From assembly GCA_964577955.1 (NCBI GenBank), contig CAZOAZ010000013.1, positions 1-64,000 of the forward strand: DNA of 64,000 nt. Reading direction: 5' to 3'. A program made the translations under genes and the position numbers. The notes under the pieces were generated by a model. That model was not told the DNA's origin. It did no database searches and saw nothing but the letters and a program-made list of their open reading frames with translations. How positions within the stretch are numbered: the first letter of the stretch is position 1; the number at the start of each line of letters is the position of its first letter. Source of the stretch: CADEEX01 sp964577955 (GTDB lineage Bacteria; Acidobacteriota; Vicinamibacteria; Vicinamibacterales; CAVVIG01). Below, one piece after another: positions 39,026 to 48,056 of the stretch.

Positions 39026-39634
39026 TCAGACCCGAGCGGGAGACGACTCGGCGATCTCGCGGGCGACATCGATTACGCCTTGGACCAGCAGATGCGCGCC
39101 CGAGCCGACGCCGAGCGTCCAATAGCGTCGAAACCAACGTCTCGCCTGCTCGTCGGTCGTCGCCGTGCGCATCGTGCCAGTCAGCAACGTGTGATGGGCA
39201 TCGATGGGGCGGACCGACAACGAGTAGATGGTCTTGGCGAATCCGGGCTCGGCGAACTGCTGAAAAGCGGCAGGCGTCACGGCGGCGAACTCGATCACCG
39301 GCCGCCAGAACTTTCCCACCATGCCGAGGGCGATTTCGTCCTGGGGCCGTTCGCCGAGAAGGATCCAGCCGCCCTTCTCGGGTGCGACCGTCGCCGCGTC
39401 GCGCAGGCGCATCTGCTTCGGCATCTCGGCCGGCCACTCGCCGTGGAGCAGGTCACTGACAACGGCCGGCAAGGCCCGCAACGCGCCGAGGGCTGCGACC
39501 AGCGGCCGCCGGCGCCCCACGTCAATCAGATCGACGGTCATCAACGCATTCCAGGTCGCCTCGAGATCCGCGTGAACCACCGCGGCAACCGAGTCGGAAA
39601 CGTCGTAGATGGGGAGCAGGTCGTGGACGAGCAC
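39026..39634 (-). CDS. SRPBCC/DUF2867-like protein
   Basis: 202 residues from the GTG at 39634, with GAGG 6 nt upstream. The sequence has the helix-grip pattern of START-like ligand-binding proteins: DLEATWNALMTVDLIDVG early, an EKGGWILLGERPQDEIALG strand pair, and a long C-terminal helix after TYSLSVRPI-like strands (TLLTGTMRTATTDEQARRWFRRYW). The ligand is unknown. It starts 6 nt after the monoheme cytochrome stop and is the last gene of a leftward response regulator-cytochrome-SRPBCC operon. Confidence 0.72.
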   Translation of the reverse strand: MLVHDLLPIYDVSDSVAAVVHADLEATWNALMTVDLIDVGRRRPLVAALGALRALPAVVSDLLHGEWPAEMPKQMRLRDAATVAPEKGGWILLGERPQDEIALGMVGKFWRPVIEFAAVTPAAFQQFAEPGFAKTIYSLSVRPIDAHHTLLTGTMRTATTDEQARRWFRRYWTLGVGSGAHLLVQGVIDVAREIAESSPARV

Positions 39635-39640
39635 GTCGCC

Positions 39641-40069
39641 TCAGTGAGACGCTCGGACCTGGATGGAGTCGAGATAGTCGATGATCGCGTTGATGCGCGC
39701 GTCCGACGCTTCGCGTGACGGCGTCTCGGTACGCGTGAAGGCGTCGCCCCAGATCGGCATGTCCCGTTCGCCGTGGGATGGCACATCGCGTCCTTCGACG
39801 ATGCGACGGACCCGCGCGCGCGGAAACATGCCGCCGTTCCGCTTGGACAACTGTGTCAGGTCGGGCGGCACGTGCCGCAAGTGCGGCGTCATCAGACCGC
39901 TGCCGGTGCCGTCCAGCCCATGGCAGGCGGCACAATGCAGCGCATACAAATCGGCGCCGCGCTGAACGTCCGCCGCCACGCCCGTGCTCATAGCCGCCAA
40001 ACCATCGACGGCGGCCAACCCCGTGATCCCGAATAGCGTGATCGCCAGCACTCCACTCAGACGCTTCAT
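39641..40069 (-). CDS. Monoheme cytochrome c
   Basis: 142 residues with an N-terminal signal peptide (about 1-32), one CAACH haem site near residue 46, and a class I distal Met in GERDMPIWGDAF. It is a small soluble or tethered electron carrier of the periplasm, of the type that partners terminal oxidases or dehydrogenases. Its ATG overlaps the stop of the response regulator as ATGA, so translation is coupled and the two may be regulated as one unit. Confidence 0.92.
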   Translation of the reverse strand: MKRLSGVLAITLFGITGLAAVDGLAAMSTGVAADVQRGADLYALHCAACHGLDGTGSGLMTPHLRHVPPDLTQLSKRNGGMFPRARVRRIVEGRDVPSHGERDMPIWGDAFTRTETPSREASDARINAIIDYLDSIQVRASH

Positions 40070-40503
40070 AACCTGCCTCCGTGCGGTGCCTTCGCCAGCT
40101 GTCGCGCGCGGTCGGATCGAGCGCGTTCAACGACGGTGACGATGTCCGCCATGCTGAAGGGTTTGTTGAGAACAACGTAGGCTCCGCGCTCGAGCGCCTG
40201 CTGTGTCAGATCGCGGGTCCCGTGAGCGGTCATGACGATAATGGGAACCCCGGTCTCACGAAGTGACTCCAGCAGTTGGAGGTCGTTCGAGTCTGGCAGC
40301 CAGATGTCCAGCAGGATGGCGTCCAGCTCCTCTCGCGATGTCTCGCCCTGACTGAGGGCTGAGCGGGCATCGCCCGCTTCAGCAATGCGGTAGCCGGCGG
40401 CGCGAAGCGTTTCGCCGATGGACCAGCGGACGAGCGGCTCGTCGTCGACGATGAGAACCTGTCGTCTGCGGCCCTGGACGGAACGGACATTATCGTGGAG
40501 CAC
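40066..40503 (-). CDS. Receiver-only response regulator
   Basis: 145 residues from the GTG at 40503, with GAGG 5 nt upstream. A complete receiver domain: the acidic pair in VLIVDDEP, phosphorylated Asp in AILLDIWLPD, Thr in MTAHGT and Lys in VLNKPFS. The sequence is closest in feel to NtrC-type receivers, but no AAA+ or DNA-binding domain follows. It may signal by protein contact or to a histidine kinase elsewhere; no kinase is in the window. The GTG start faces a divergent Usp gene. Confidence 0.9.
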   Translation of the reverse strand: MLHDNVRSVQGRRRQVLIVDDEPLVRWSIGETLRAAGYRIAEAGDARSALSQGETSREELDAILLDIWLPDSNDLQLLESLRETGVPIIVMTAHGTRDLTQQALERGAYVVLNKPFSMADIVTVVERARSDRARQLAKAPHGGRL

Positions 40504-40729
40504 AAGAACCTCGCCGCACCGTAGAGCAACCGGTGTACCGGCGCCTTTTCGTTCAAAACATGGGACTTTCGCGAATCCGGTGCGGGATATTGCGCGCTCC
40601 CCGGCGATAATCCCCCAGGCAAGCGCTCCACGGCTCGCTGATCCGGTCTTCGACCGCGGCACAGCGCTTGCCTCATCGGTCGAGGCTCTCGGTTCACAAA
40701 CCCGCGCACGTATTCTCTGGAGGCAGCAC
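40504..40729. promoter_or_regulatory. Divergent region between response regulator and universal stress gene
   Basis: 226 nt with no gene. TGGGACTTTCGCGAATCC (40561-40578) contains GGGACTTT, identical to half of the mycobacterial DosR box, and on the other strand reads GCGAAAGTCCC, related to the island motif. Further dyads are weak. CTGGAGGCAGCAC just before 40730 is the Usp ribosome site. Confidence 0.4.
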
Positions 40730-41617
40730 ATGGCCCGGCGATCGAGCTTCCGAAATATTCTCTGTCCTATCGACTTCTCAAGCGGTTCGCGCGAAGCCGT
40801 GCGCTACGGCGCAGAACTGGCGCGGCGCGCGAACGGCACACTCACGATCCTGTTCGTCAACGACCCCCTGCTCGGACCGGCGGCCGCCGCGGCCGGATAT
40901 GACCTCCATGCGCTCGAGGCGAACACGACGGCGGAGCTGCGCCGCTTCGTCAAGCGGATCCTGGGCGCCGGCGCGTCATCCGCGACGCTCGCGACGGCGT
41001 ACGGGCATGCCGTCCCGGAGATCCTCAAGGCGGCGCGGCGGGTCGAAGCCGATCTCATCGTGATGGGCTCCCGAGGATTGACCGCGCCGGCAAAATGGTT
41101 CTCCGGATCCACGACCGAACGGGTGCTTCGCAAGACCGCAGTGCCGGTCCTGGTCGTGCCAGCGGTACGGGGTTCCGCGCACCGCAAGCCGCTCGGTGCC
41201 TGGCCGGGAGGGCGAGTGCTGATTCCGATCGACGTCGCCGATGCGTCGGCGGCCGACGTGCGGGCCGCTATCGCCGCGGCCACGGGCCTGGGCTCCACAC
41301 CCGTGCTTCTTCACGTGCTCGAAGAGTCGGCACTGCCCCCCTGGTTGACGGTCGAACGGAACCAGACCGATCGCGCGCGGACGCAGAAGTCGCGGGACGC
41401 ACTGAAGCGGCTGCTGGGACGCGCTCCCGGAACCATCGAGGTCGCCATCGGACGCCCGTCAGACCAGATTGTGGCCATGGCGGCCCAGAAAAAGGCCGGC
41501 CTCGTCGTCATGACGTTGAAGCGATCGCCGAGCCGTTTTGGACCGCGACGCGGCGTCGTCACGTATCAGGTGTTGTGCAGAGACGCAGCGCCGGTGCTCG
41601 CGCTTCCCGGGCACTGA
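40730..41617 (+). CDS. Universal stress protein, tandem two-domain (paralogue of 35447)
   Basis: 295 residues from the ATG at 40730 with GGAGG upstream. Domain 1 has MGSRGLTAPAKWFSGSTTERV (nucleotide loop kept). Domain 2 ends TLKRSPSRFGPRRGVVTYQV and lacks the G-x2-G loop, exactly as in the gene at 35447. The two proteins align end to end, including FVNDPLLG and PVLLHVL segments. It is monocistronic; the downstream gene is on the other strand. Confidence 0.92.
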   Translation: MARRSSFRNILCPIDFSSGSREAVRYGAELARRANGTLTILFVNDPLLGPAAAAAGYDLHALEANTTAELRRFVKRILGAGASSATLATAYGHAVPEILKAARRVEADLIVMGSRGLTAPAKWFSGSTTERVLRKTAVPVLVVPAVRGSAHRKPLGAWPGGRVLIPIDVADASAADVRAAIAAATGLGSTPVLLHVLEESALPPWLTVERNQTDRARTQKSRDALKRLLGRAPGTIEVAIGRPSDQIVAMAAQKKAGLVVMTLKRSPSRFGPRRGVVTYQVLCRDAAPVLALPGH

Positions 41618-41629
41618 GCGAGGTCGGAT

Positions 41630-42196
41630 CTACGCTTTCGCGAGATACGCGTGAATGCCGGCGCCGGTCGCATAGGCGACCGCGCCGGCCAGAGCGCCGA
41701 GCACCAGCACTTCGAGTCCGGTCCGCCACCATGGGCGAGCCGTCACGACGCCACGCGCCGCACCCACGCCAAACAACGCCACAAACGTGACGGCCGCCGA
41801 CGTCCAGCGTTTGCTTCCCGGAGTGAGCGCAAGCGCGTACGGAATCAACGGCAGCACGCCGACGGCGACGAAGGCGAGGAAGGTCGCCACCCCATGGCGC
41901 ACCGGGTCGGCCTCTTCCTCGGGCAGGCCGTCGGCCTCGCGCGCTTGTTCACGCGCCCGAATGGACAGATAGTTGCCGATTCCCATCGACAACCCGTCCG
42001 CAGCGAGGTTCGCCATGCCGACGATCAGAACGGTAATGGCCGCCAGGGCTCCGCCCTCCACACCCGCCACCGCCGCGAACGTCGTCACCAGTCCATCATT
42101 CGCGCCGTAGACGAGGTCGCCGACATAGTGACGAGCCGAGGCTTTCCATCCGCTGGGCCTGACGTGGTTCGACACGCGTGCCATTGCCGTCGGCAT
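41630..42196 (-). CDS. VIT1/CCC1-family membrane transporter
   Basis: 188 residues from the ATG at 42196 (a second ATG at 42184 is equally plausible). The first transmembrane block reads YVGDLVYGANDGLVTTFAAVAGVEGG, the VIT1/CCC1 signature with its Asp and Asn; further segments include NLAADGLSMGIGNYLS and a short cytosolic loop EEEADP. Family members move Fe2+ or Mn2+. It is shorter than plant VIT1 and lacks the long metal-binding loop. It converges on the Usp gene and diverges from the P-type ATPase. Confidence 0.88.
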   Translation of the reverse strand: MPTAMARVSNHVRPSGWKASARHYVGDLVYGANDGLVTTFAAVAGVEGGALAAITVLIVGMANLAADGLSMGIGNYLSIRAREQAREADGLPEEEADPVRHGVATFLAFVAVGVLPLIPYALALTPGSKRWTSAAVTFVALFGVGAARGVVTARPWWRTGLEVLVLGALAGAVAYATGAGIHAYLAKA

Positions 42197-42286
42197 CGCA
42201 CGGCGAGTGCCAGCCGGGAAGGGGCCGATTGTTGAGCGATTTGGGTGTGCCGGGACCGACACGCTGCGCGAAAAATCGCAGGAACG

Positions 42287-42299
42287 CGGAATAGTGCCC
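42287..42299. promoter_or_regulatory. TAGTSCC-type motif between VIT1-like and P-type ATPase genes
   Basis: GCGGAATAGTGCCC lies in the 169-nt divergent gap. It matches GCGGAATAGTCCGC at 33682 at most positions and is followed by GGAAAAGTGCCGAACTTTCC, another imperfect dyad. Nothing else is recognised in the gap. Confidence 0.35.
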
Positions 42300-42365
42300 A
42301 GGAAAAGTGCCGAACTTTCCGCCCCTCCCCGCGTTCGGCGGGCACGGCCATTGCGGCTACTCTGA

Positions 42366-44819
42366 ATGACCGTGCCGAGTGAACACGCCCCTGCCCCTGA
42401 GTTTCGACTGCCGTCTGGCTTGTCTTCCGCTGACGTGTTGCGTCTGCAAATCGAGGCTGGCCCGAACGAGATTCGGCGGAAGACCGCGACGCCGTCGCAC
42501 CATCGGCTGCTGAAACAGTTCAACAGTCCTGTCATCTGGCTGCTCGTGGCCGCGGCCGCCCTCTCGGGTGGACTTGGCGACTGGATCGACGCCGTCGTGA
42601 TTGCGGCGATTCTCCTCATCAACGCCGCGGTCGGATTTCTCCAGGAGCACCGCGCCGAACGAGCCATCGCGGCGCTGGGCACGCTGACGGCGCCGCGCGC
42701 CCGAGTCGTCCGCGATGGACGCACCCAACTGGTGGCGGCGCGCGACGTGGTGCCGGGCGATCTGCTCCTCTTCGAGGCGGGAGACATCGTCGCCGCGGAT
42801 GCGCGGCTGATCGACAGCCACGACCTGTCGATCAACGAAGCGCTCCTGACCGGCGAGAGTATGCCGTCGCGGAAGTCGACGGCGCCGGCCGCGACCGACG
42901 CGGCACTCATCGACCGTCGCGACATGGCGTTCATGGCCACGGCGGTCTCGACCGGCACCGGCATCGCACGAGTGGAGGCCATCGGCCGGGCCACCGAAAT
43001 CGGGAAGATCGCCGATCTCCTGGCGACGGTCGAAGAGACCCACACGCCGCTGCAGGCGCGTCTCGAGCAGTTGACGCACCGGCTGATGCTGCTGTCCGGC
43101 ACGACCGTCGTCGTGGTCGCACTCGCCCATCTGTGGCGCGGCACTCCGCTCGTCGACGTGTTCCTGGCCGCCGTCTCACTCGCCGTGGCGGCGGTCCCCG
43201 AAGGGCTGCCGGTCATCGTCACCATCGCGCTGGCGATCGGCGTACAGCGGATGGCGAGTCGTCAGGTGCTCGTCCGGCGTCTGGCGTCGGTCGAAACGCT
43301 CGGCTGCGCGACGGTGATCTGCACGGACAAGACCGGCACGCTGACCACGGGGACGATGGCCGTCCGCGAGCTCTGGGGGCTCGATCACGAACGGCTGCTC
43401 TTCGTCGCGGCGGCCTGCTGCGACGCCGAGCGCGGAATCCACGGGCATGCCGGCACCGGCGATCCCACCGAGCTCGCCATTCTCGAGGCGGCCGAGGCGC
43501 GCGGCATCACCAAAGCGGCCATCGAGCGCGACCAGCCCAGGGTGCGCGTCACGCCATTCGATGCCGAGGCGCGCTTCATGGCGATTACCCGTGCCGACGG
43601 CGTCACGTATCTCAAAGGCGCCGTCGACACGCTGGCTGCCCGCGCTGCCGCCGACCTGGCATCGCTTCAGGCGGCGCACGCGCAGATGGCGGCGCGCGGG
43701 CTTCGCGTCCTCGCGGTGGCGACGGCGCGAACGCCGGACGGTCCGTGTGACATGACCGGCTTAATCGGCATCGCCGACCCGCCGCGATCGGAAGCGGTGC
43801 AAGCCGTCGCCGACGCGCGTCAGGCCGGCATCACCACCGTGATGATTACCGGCGACCACGTCGCCACGGCGCGCGCCATCGCCCGCGAAATCGGCTTGCT
43901 CGCGCCTGGCGACGACGCGGATGTCCTCGTCCATGCGCGCGCGACACCATCGGACAAGCTGCGGATCGTGCGCGAGTGGAAGGCGCGCGGCGCGATCGTG
44001 GCGATGACAGGGGACGGCGTCAACGACGCGCCGGCACTTCGCGAGGCGCACATCGGCATCGCGATGGGGGTCAACGGGACGGAGGTCGCCCGTGAAGCCG
44101 CCGACATGGTACTGGCCGATGACAACTTCGCCAGCATCATCGCGGCGGTCCGCGAGGGCCGCGGCATCTTCGAGAACATCCGAAAGACCGTCGTCTATCT
44201 GCTCACCGGCAATCTCGCGGAGCTGATGGTGATGCTGGTCGCCGCCCTGCTCGGCCTGCCGCTGCCGCTGCTCCCGCTTCATCTTCTGTGGATCAACGTC
44301 GTGACCGACTCGTTCCCGGCGCTCGCCCTGGTGATGGACCCGGCGCGTCCGGATCTCCTTCGCCAACCGCCGCGCGATCCGCGCGAGCCGTTCATCGGCC
44401 GGCGCGAGATCGTCTCGATTGCCATCACCGCTGGCCTGGAGTCGGCGGTCACCCTTGCGGTGTTTGTCTGGGGGCTGCGGTCCGGCGACCTCGCTTCGGC
44501 TCGCGGTCTGGCGTTCTCCCTCCTCGTCTTCTCCGAGGTCTTCCGCGTCTTTGCGGCGCGCAGCACCACACACACGCTCTGGGGGGTGGGCCCGTTCTCG
44601 AACCGGCGCCTGCTCCTCGTCGTCGTGATGTCGACGGCGCTGCAGCTGACCCTCGTGGGATGGCGCTGGTCGGCCACGCTGTTCGGGCTGGAGTCACTCG
44701 GCTGGAGCGCGATCGGCACGGCGGCGCTCCTCGCCCTGGTGCCGGTCTCGTGTCTCGAATTGTGGAAGCTCCGCCGTCTCTACGGGCGGAGCGCCACCTT
44801 GAGCACGCCGTCGCGCTGA
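42366..44819 (+). CDS. P2-type cation-transporting ATPase
   Basis: 817 residues. N-terminal cation-ATPase segment, then TGES (162-165), the M4 ion-site motif PEGLP (278-282), phosphorylation site DKTGTLT (Asp321), a short nucleotide domain (KGAVDT) and TGDGVNDAPAL. M6 reads NVVTDSFPAL, close to the NxxTD of Ca2+ pumps, so Ca2+ or Mn2+ export is most likely. Na+ or K+ cannot be excluded. Its 3' end overlaps the convergent alcohol dehydrogenase gene by 40 nt. The resemblance to mycobacterial CtpF, a DosR target, fits the island. Confidence 0.92.
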   Translation: MTVPSEHAPAPEFRLPSGLSSADVLRLQIEAGPNEIRRKTATPSHHRLLKQFNSPVIWLLVAAAALSGGLGDWIDAVVIAAILLINAAVGFLQEHRAERAIAALGTLTAPRARVVRDGRTQLVAARDVVPGDLLLFEAGDIVAADARLIDSHDLSINEALLTGESMPSRKSTAPAATDAALIDRRDMAFMATAVSTGTGIARVEAIGRATEIGKIADLLATVEETHTPLQARLEQLTHRLMLLSGTTVVVVALAHLWRGTPLVDVFLAAVSLAVAAVPEGLPVIVTIALAIGVQRMASRQVLVRRLASVETLGCATVICTDKTGTLTTGTMAVRELWGLDHERLLFVAAACCDAERGIHGHAGTGDPTELAILEAAEARGITKAAIERDQPRVRVTPFDAEARFMAITRADGVTYLKGAVDTLAARAAADLASLQAAHAQMAARGLRVLAVATARTPDGPCDMTGLIGIADPPRSEAVQAVADARQAGITTVMITGDHVATARAIAREIGLLAPGDDADVLVHARATPSDKLRIVREWKARGAIVAMTGDGVNDAPALREAHIGIAMGVNGTEVAREAADMVLADDNFASIIAAVREGRGIFENIRKTVVYLLTGNLAELMVMLVAALLGLPLPLLPLHLLWINVVTDSFPALALVMDPARPDLLRQPPRDPREPFIGRREIVSIAITAGLESAVTLAVFVWGLRSGDLASARGLAFSLLVFSEVFRVFAARSTTHTLWGVGPFSNRRLLLVVVMSTALQLTLVGWRWSATLFGLESLGWSAIGTAALLALVPVSCLELWKLRRLYGRSATLSTPSR

Positions 44820-45835
44820 TGACTGAACAGGTCGAAGGCCTCTTCGATGTGATCGAGCGAGAAACGATGGGTGACGAGCGGCGACAGATCCACCCGGCCG
44901 TTGGCAACCATCGCCATCAGCCGTCGCATCCGCTCCTTGCCGCCTGGACAGAGCGTCGTCACGATCTTCTGATCGGCCAGTCCGGCATAGATCGCCTCGT
45001 AAGGCGCGACGAGCTTTCCTGAATACACACCCAGACTGGACAGCGTGCCGCCCGGGCGCGTGGACCGCAAGGCCGCTTCGAACGTCTCCTGCCGGCCGAG
45101 CGCTTCGATCGTGACGTCGGCGCCACGGCCCTCAGTGAGCCGCTTGATCTCGGCGACCGCGTCGCAGCGCTCCGGATTCAACGTCACGTTCGCGCCGAAG
45201 TGCTTCGCCGTGGTCAGCCGCGCCTCGTTGGTGTCCACCCCGATGATCAGGGAGGCGCCTTTGAGTTTCGCGCCGACCGTCGCACACAGTCCGATCGGCC
45301 CCTGCGCGAAGACCGCCACGCTGTCGCCAACCCGGATGTTGCCGCTTTCGGCTCCCGACAACCCTGTGGAGAAGATGTCAGGACACAACACGACATCCTC
45401 GTCTTCGAGCGAGTCGGGAATCGGTGCGAGATTCGCCTTCGCGTCGGGAACAAGGAGATACTCGGCCCAGGCGCCGTTGATGGTGTTGCCGAACCGCCAT
45501 CCGCCGAGCGCGCCGCCGCACTGCGAATGCGAACCATTGAAACAGTAGAAGCACTGTCCGCAGGGGGTGATCGCACCGGCAATCACCCGTTGGCCAATAT
45601 TGAAGAGTCTTTCGAGGCCCGGACCCAATTCCTCGACAACGCCGACCGGTTCGTGTCCCAGGATGAGGCCCGGCTTGACTGGATACTCACCGCGCACGAT
45701 GTGGACGTCGGTGCCGCAGATCGTGGTGGTGGTGATGCGAATCACCGCCTCGCCGGCCTTCGGCCGCGGCTTGGGAACTTCTTCGATCGCAATCCGATCC
45801 TTGCCCTTGAAGACAGCGGCTTTCATGGTTGTCAT
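44780..45835 (-). CDS. Zinc-dependent alcohol dehydrogenase (MDR family)
   Basis: 351 residues from the ATG at 45835. Catalytic zinc ligands Cys (TICGTDVHI), His-Glu (GHEP) and the later acidic residue are present. The structural zinc lobe has four Cys in CGQCFYC plus QC. The NAD fold contains AQGPIGLCA. Overall it resembles secondary alcohol/threonine-type dehydrogenases. The reaction is alcohol to aldehyde or ketone with NAD(P), and the substrate is not defined. The start lies about 230 nt from the divergent Yip1-like gene; the region contains GGAAAATTCCCC (45948-45959). Confidence 0.93.
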   Translation of the reverse strand: MTTMKAAVFKGKDRIAIEEVPKPRPKAGEAVIRITTTTICGTDVHIVRGEYPVKPGLILGHEPVGVVEELGPGLERLFNIGQRVIAGAITPCGQCFYCFNGSHSQCGGALGGWRFGNTINGAWAEYLLVPDAKANLAPIPDSLEDEDVVLCPDIFSTGLSGAESGNIRVGDSVAVFAQGPIGLCATVGAKLKGASLIIGVDTNEARLTTAKHFGANVTLNPERCDAVAEIKRLTEGRGADVTIEALGRQETFEAALRSTRPGGTLSSLGVYSGKLVAPYEAIYAGLADQKIVTTLCPGGKERMRRLMAMVANGRVDLSPLVTHRFSLDHIEEAFDLFSHQRDGVLKVALRP

Positions 45836-45947
45836 GGCGACCCCAGCGGCAAACCGGATGCCGCCGCCGGATACGCCGGATGCCGAAAAATCGGGAATTG
45901 GGCCGCACGTTCCAATGGCGGTGACGTTGAAATGTCCCCTCCCTCTC

Positions 45948-45959
45948 GGAAAATTCCCC
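45948..45959. promoter_or_regulatory. GGAAAATTCCCC dyad in the ADH / Yip1 divergent region
   Basis: A near-palindrome similar to GGGGAATTCCCC at 61384 and GGGGAATTTCCCC at 38950. It lies midway between two divergent starts. Confidence 0.3.
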
Positions 45960-46065
45960 GCGCGCCGCTCTGGCCAGCTTCTCGCCTGCCCGCCAGAACA
46001 CGAGCAAAACGCCCACGAATCGGCATCAACGCCATCGGGTATGGAACTTGCCCTCCGCCCGTGGC

Positions 46066-47526
46066 ATGTGGACATTCATTCAGCGAGTCATCGGCGCGAC
46101 CGCCTTGCAGTCGTCGACTTACGAAGAGGTTGAAGCCGATCCCAAGAGCCTTGGCCAGGCGGCGGTGGTCGTCCTTCTGTCCGCCGCGGCGGCTGGCATC
46201 GGCGCCCGCGGATTTGGCGGTCACGCCGACGTGCCGGCGATGGCTGCCATCGCCTTGATGGCGTGGGCAGGCTGGGCACTGCTCACCTACTACATCGGTG
46301 TGCGGCTGCTGCCGAGCGCCAACACCCGGTCCGACGTCTACGAAATGATGCGGACGATGGGATTTGCGGCGGCGCCGGGCATCCTCCGCGTTGTCGGCGT
46401 GATTCCTGAGCTCACCACGCCCATCTTCGCGCTGACCGCGGTGTGGATGTTGTTCGCCATGGTCCTGGCGGTGAGACAGGCGCTCGATTTTGCGAGCACC
46501 GCCCGGGCCGTGCTGGTGTGCGGGATGGGATGGGTGCTGACCGTTGTAGTGGTCGTCATCCTCGGCCTCTTCACCGGGCCGACGCTCGCTGCGCAGGAGG
46601 CCGCGGGAGTCGGCCAGATGGCCTTCCGCCTGGAGGTCGTGCGCGGCACGGCGACGCTCACAGGAACCTCGGTCCTGATTCAAACCGATGTCACGGAGGG
46701 CGAGACCACGCACTACTTCCTGACCTCAGCGGCGTTGTTCAGGAGCGGTGGTCACAAGCTGGTCAAGCCCGCGTCGATCACGATTGCCGTCGAAGGAGGC
46801 AGTCTGCTCCGCGTCGCGCCGGACGATGTCTGGATGCCCAAGAGCACGTTGGTCGACGTCGCGGTGATCAAGGCTCGCGGTGTCGCCAACGTGTTGGTGC
46901 CGCCGCTCCTGACTCTCGATGCGCCACGCGACACGTTCAAGATCGCCGGCTTCGATCGCGACGGACACCGGCGCGAAGTCCATCAGCGTGTCCGCCATCT
47001 GACCACGCTCCGGCTCCTGGGCGACCGCAGCGTCGATCCGATCGTCGGATGCGAGGGGGCACCCGCGATCACCGCTGGCGCAATCTTCGGCGTCGTCGCC
47101 TCGTGCACGCCCGGCGATCTTCCCGTCATCGTGCCGTTCGCGGCCATTTCGACCTGGATCAGGAGCTACGTCCCGAACGGCCTTCGCGTCCCGCCGCCGA
47201 TTCAGACCAACTACGACTTTCTGCAGAAGGAATTGCCGGGTCCGCTGGTGACGGTCTCCTGCGGCGAGGTCCAGTCGGGGACGGTCGATGTGCCCTTCAC
47301 ACTGGAGGCCGGTCAACTGGCCATCGACGCGCACCCGACACTGATGAACCGGAATGCCGTTCGTCTCGGTGACGTGACGGTCCTGAACCTCAACGACCGC
47401 CGCGTCGCGCTGCGCTTCACGCTGACCGGCCAGGAACCGCCGCGGTTCCAGCCACCGACGCCGTGCCCACAAGGCCAGGCGCTCATTTCCGTCCGGCTCG
47501 ACATCGTCAGCGATCGACGGCGTTAA
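46066..47526 (+). CDS. Yip1-domain membrane protein fused to a trypsin-like pseudoprotease
   Basis: 486 residues from the ATG at 46066, giving the usual Yip1 opening FIQRVIGATALQSSTYEEVE. Residues 1-175 hold about five membrane segments. Residues 185-350 look like an S1/HtrA barrel: HYFLTSAALF matches the strand of the catalytic His but has Ala-Leu instead of Ala-His, VDVAVIKA keeps the Asp, and GCEGAP (328-333) replaces GxSGGP with Glu at the nucleophile. So the fold is plausible but catalysis is not. A further beta-rich 130 residues follow. It may be a binding or sensing protein. Confidence 0.62.
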   Translation: MWTFIQRVIGATALQSSTYEEVEADPKSLGQAAVVVLLSAAAAGIGARGFGGHADVPAMAAIALMAWAGWALLTYYIGVRLLPSANTRSDVYEMMRTMGFAAAPGILRVVGVIPELTTPIFALTAVWMLFAMVLAVRQALDFASTARAVLVCGMGWVLTVVVVVILGLFTGPTLAAQEAAGVGQMAFRLEVVRGTATLTGTSVLIQTDVTEGETTHYFLTSAALFRSGGHKLVKPASITIAVEGGSLLRVAPDDVWMPKSTLVDVAVIKARGVANVLVPPLLTLDAPRDTFKIAGFDRDGHRREVHQRVRHLTTLRLLGDRSVDPIVGCEGAPAITAGAIFGVVASCTPGDLPVIVPFAAISTWIRSYVPNGLRVPPPIQTNYDFLQKELPGPLVTVSCGEVQSGTVDVPFTLEAGQLAIDAHPTLMNRNAVRLGDVTVLNLNDRRVALRFTLTGQEPPRFQPPTPCPQGQALISVRLDIVSDRRR

Positions 47527-47558
47527 CACCAACCACTGTGCACGTCACGAGGAACACC

Positions 47559-48056
47559 ATGATCGTCTTGAAGAACATTCTCGTCGCCACGGATTTCAGC
47601 GAGCCCGCGACGGCGGCGCTCGCCTACGGCCGGGATCTGGCCCGTCAGTACGGTGCCACCCTGCACGTCTTCTTTGTCGAAGACGACATCATCTCGCGCT
47701 ACGCTCTGGACATGACGCCGATGTTCACCGTCGACATGCAGCGCGATCTCGTGAAGGCGGCGCAGGAGCGTTTGAACGCCCTGATCACCGACGAAGACCG
47801 GCGGCAGTTGCACGCCGTCGCGGCCGTGAGGGCCTCCCTGTCGCCGGCGATTGAGATCGTCGACTATGCGAAGCAGCATCATATCGATCTCATCATCGTC
47901 GGCACCCACGGGCGCGGCGCGGTGGGCCACTTCTTCCTCGGCAGCGTTGCCGAGCGCGTGGTCCGCACGGCGCCGTGCCCGGTTCTGACGGTGCATCATC
48001 CAGAGCGTGAATTCCTCGCGCCGGATGCGCTCACCGTCGTGGCGACGCATTCGTGA
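47559..48056 (+). CDS. Universal stress protein, single domain
   Basis: 165 residues from the ATG at 47559 with GAGGA 6-8 nt upstream. Starts IVLKNILVATDFSEPATAAL and ends with the full ATP motif GTHGRGAVGHFFLGSVAERVV and PCPVLTV. An insert with two Met (LDMTPMFTVDM) lies after strand 2. Its stop overlaps the start of the next gene (GTGA), so it is translationally coupled to a Pat-like protein acetyltransferase. Usp and Pat-type proteins are linked by cAMP/ATP signalling in mycobacteria, a suggestive parallel only. Confidence 0.93.
   Translation: MIVLKNILVATDFSEPATAALAYGRDLARQYGATLHVFFVEDDIISRYALDMTPMFTVDMQRDLVKAAQERLNALITDEDRRQLHAVAAVRASLSPAIEIVDYAKQHHIDLIIVGTHGRGAVGHFFLGSVAERVVRTAPCPVLTVHHPEREFLAPDALTVVATHS

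Noticed and set aside
40561..40578. A DosR box
   Set aside because: Only the half GGGACTTT is present; the second half AGTCCC does not follow, so it is not a full site.
42197..43225. Long N-terminal extension of the VIT1-like frame
   Set aside because: Antisense to the P-type ATPase; Ser/Arg-rich with no membrane segments.
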